Part shown: piece by piece, positions 22,005 to 22,344 of the stretch
Numbering within the stretch: position 1 is the first letter of the stretch
Layout of the letters: each line of letters opens with the position of its first letter
DNA from: DAOPXV01 sp035352535
GTDB lineage: Bacteria; Muiribacteriota; UBA9980
DNA length: 22,344 nucleotides
Assembly (NCBI GenBank): GCA_964545075.1
Contig: CAZJFS010000065.1
Span: 1-22,344, forward strand
Direction: 5' to 3'
Made by a program: the position numbers and the translations under genes
Notes under the pieces: model-generated
Seen by the model: the letters and a program-made list of their open reading frames with translations, nothing else
The model's database searches: none
Told to the model about the DNA's origin: nothing

Positions 22005-22344
22005 TTATTCCTCCGATATGATGTTTTTCAGCACCATGCAAAGTTCCTTGATTTTATATGGTTTGGTTATAAAAACTTTGAATCCGAATTGTTTGTAATC
22101 GAGCATCGTTGTATTCTCACTGAAGTAGCCGCTGGCCGCTATTGCTTTTGCCGCCGGGTTTATTTCAAGTATCTTTTTCAGCGCCTCGGCGCCGCCCATG
22201 CCGCCGGCGACGGTAAGATCCATGACGAGAGCGTCGAATGGGGCGCCATCGTTTCGCGCTTTTACATACAATTCTATCGCCTCTTCGCCGTTATGGGCGG
22301 TTTCTACGTTGAAACCGTAATGAGTAAGAAGCTGGCCCGTTATG
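22005..22344 (-). CDS. Receiver domain, probably C-terminus of a hybrid histidine kinase (5' end outside window)
   Basis: The frame is open to the right edge and ends at TAA (22005-22007), giving about 112 residues. They form nearly all of a response-regulator receiver domain: GQLLTHYGFNVETAHNGEEAIELY, read in two parts, phospho-acceptor Asp in LVMDLTVAGGMGG, then AIAASGYF (Ser as the switch residue), and Lys in ITKPYKIKEL. The MDLTVxGGMGGxEAL and SGY patterns, and the chain ending directly after the last helix, are typical of receivers fused behind PAS/histidine-kinase modules, so the missing part is probably a kinase. A stand-alone receiver is also possible. It converges on nrfA with a 42-nt gap that shows no terminator. 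Any link to nitrite metabolism is speculation. Confidence 0.75.
   Translation of the reverse strand, partial: ITGQLLTHYGFNVETAHNGEEAIELYVKARNDGAPFDALVMDLTVAGGMGGAEALKKILEINPAAKAIAASGYFSENTTMLDYKQFGFKVFITKPYKIKELCMVLKNIISEE

Noticed and set aside
22005..22271. The right-edge frame as a complete 88-residue protein starting at TTG 22271
   Set aside because: The frame continues open to the window edge with good receiver-domain sequence, so the true start lies outside.

Overview
The window is 22.3 kb of ordinary, densely coding bacterial chromosome of roughly mid-40s % GC. It contains no IS element, phage gene, CRISPR array, rRNA or tRNA that I can recognise. The gene set includes many Sec signal peptides, a SurA/PrsA-like parvulin chaperone, a prepilin-like protein, a membrane-anchored pentahaem nitrite reductase and several proteins without clear families. 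This suggests a probably diderm, anaerobic or facultatively anaerobic bacterium outside the well-studied phyla. A candidate phylum such as Riflebacteria or Wallbacteria would fit, but that is only a guess. Promoters are easy to read: two are exact TTGACA-N17-TATAAT matches and five carry an extended -10 (TGnTATAAT type).

Left part (1-7.4 kb). A secreted esterase-like gene, cut by the window edge, diverges from a two-gene unit: a large prepilin-like (PilX/PulK-type) protein and a cytoplasmic protein with two TerB-like helical repeats plus TPRs. Next come two small secreted paralogues with an OB-like core. The first has a (K)APEAP repeat tail and an almost ideal sigma-54 promoter. A SurA-like peptidyl-prolyl isomerase follows; it looks internally duplicated, with one parvulin domain lost.

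Middle (7.4-12.4 kb). A membrane zinc-ribbon protein, a secreted zinc-ribbon/TPR protein and 8-oxoguanine deaminase form one operon. It ends at a strong bidirectional terminator facing a secreted protein with two GATase-like (DUF4350-type) domains.

Right-middle (12.7-19.7 kb). A secreted Asn/Thr-rich surface protein diverges from a CpxRA-like two-component pair. A direct repeat GTAAA-N5-GTAAA lies between them. The pair converges on a gene for an EF-hand (XopAW-like) protein, and a second cluster of GTAAW repeats sits upstream of that gene, behind ligA. This arrangement is the best candidate for an undescribed system: a Cpx-type regulator with a local regulon of one surface protein and one calcium-binding protein.

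Right end (19.8-22.3 kb). nrfH and nrfA form a menaquinol-linked ammonifying nitrite reductase operon. An 18-bp perfect FNR/CRP-type palindrome is centred about 41.5 bp before the predicted transcription start. NrfA carries Arg where calcium-binding NrfAs have Gln, and NrfH has His in place of the usual haem-1 Met. The receiver domain of a probable hybrid histidine kinase runs off the right edge.
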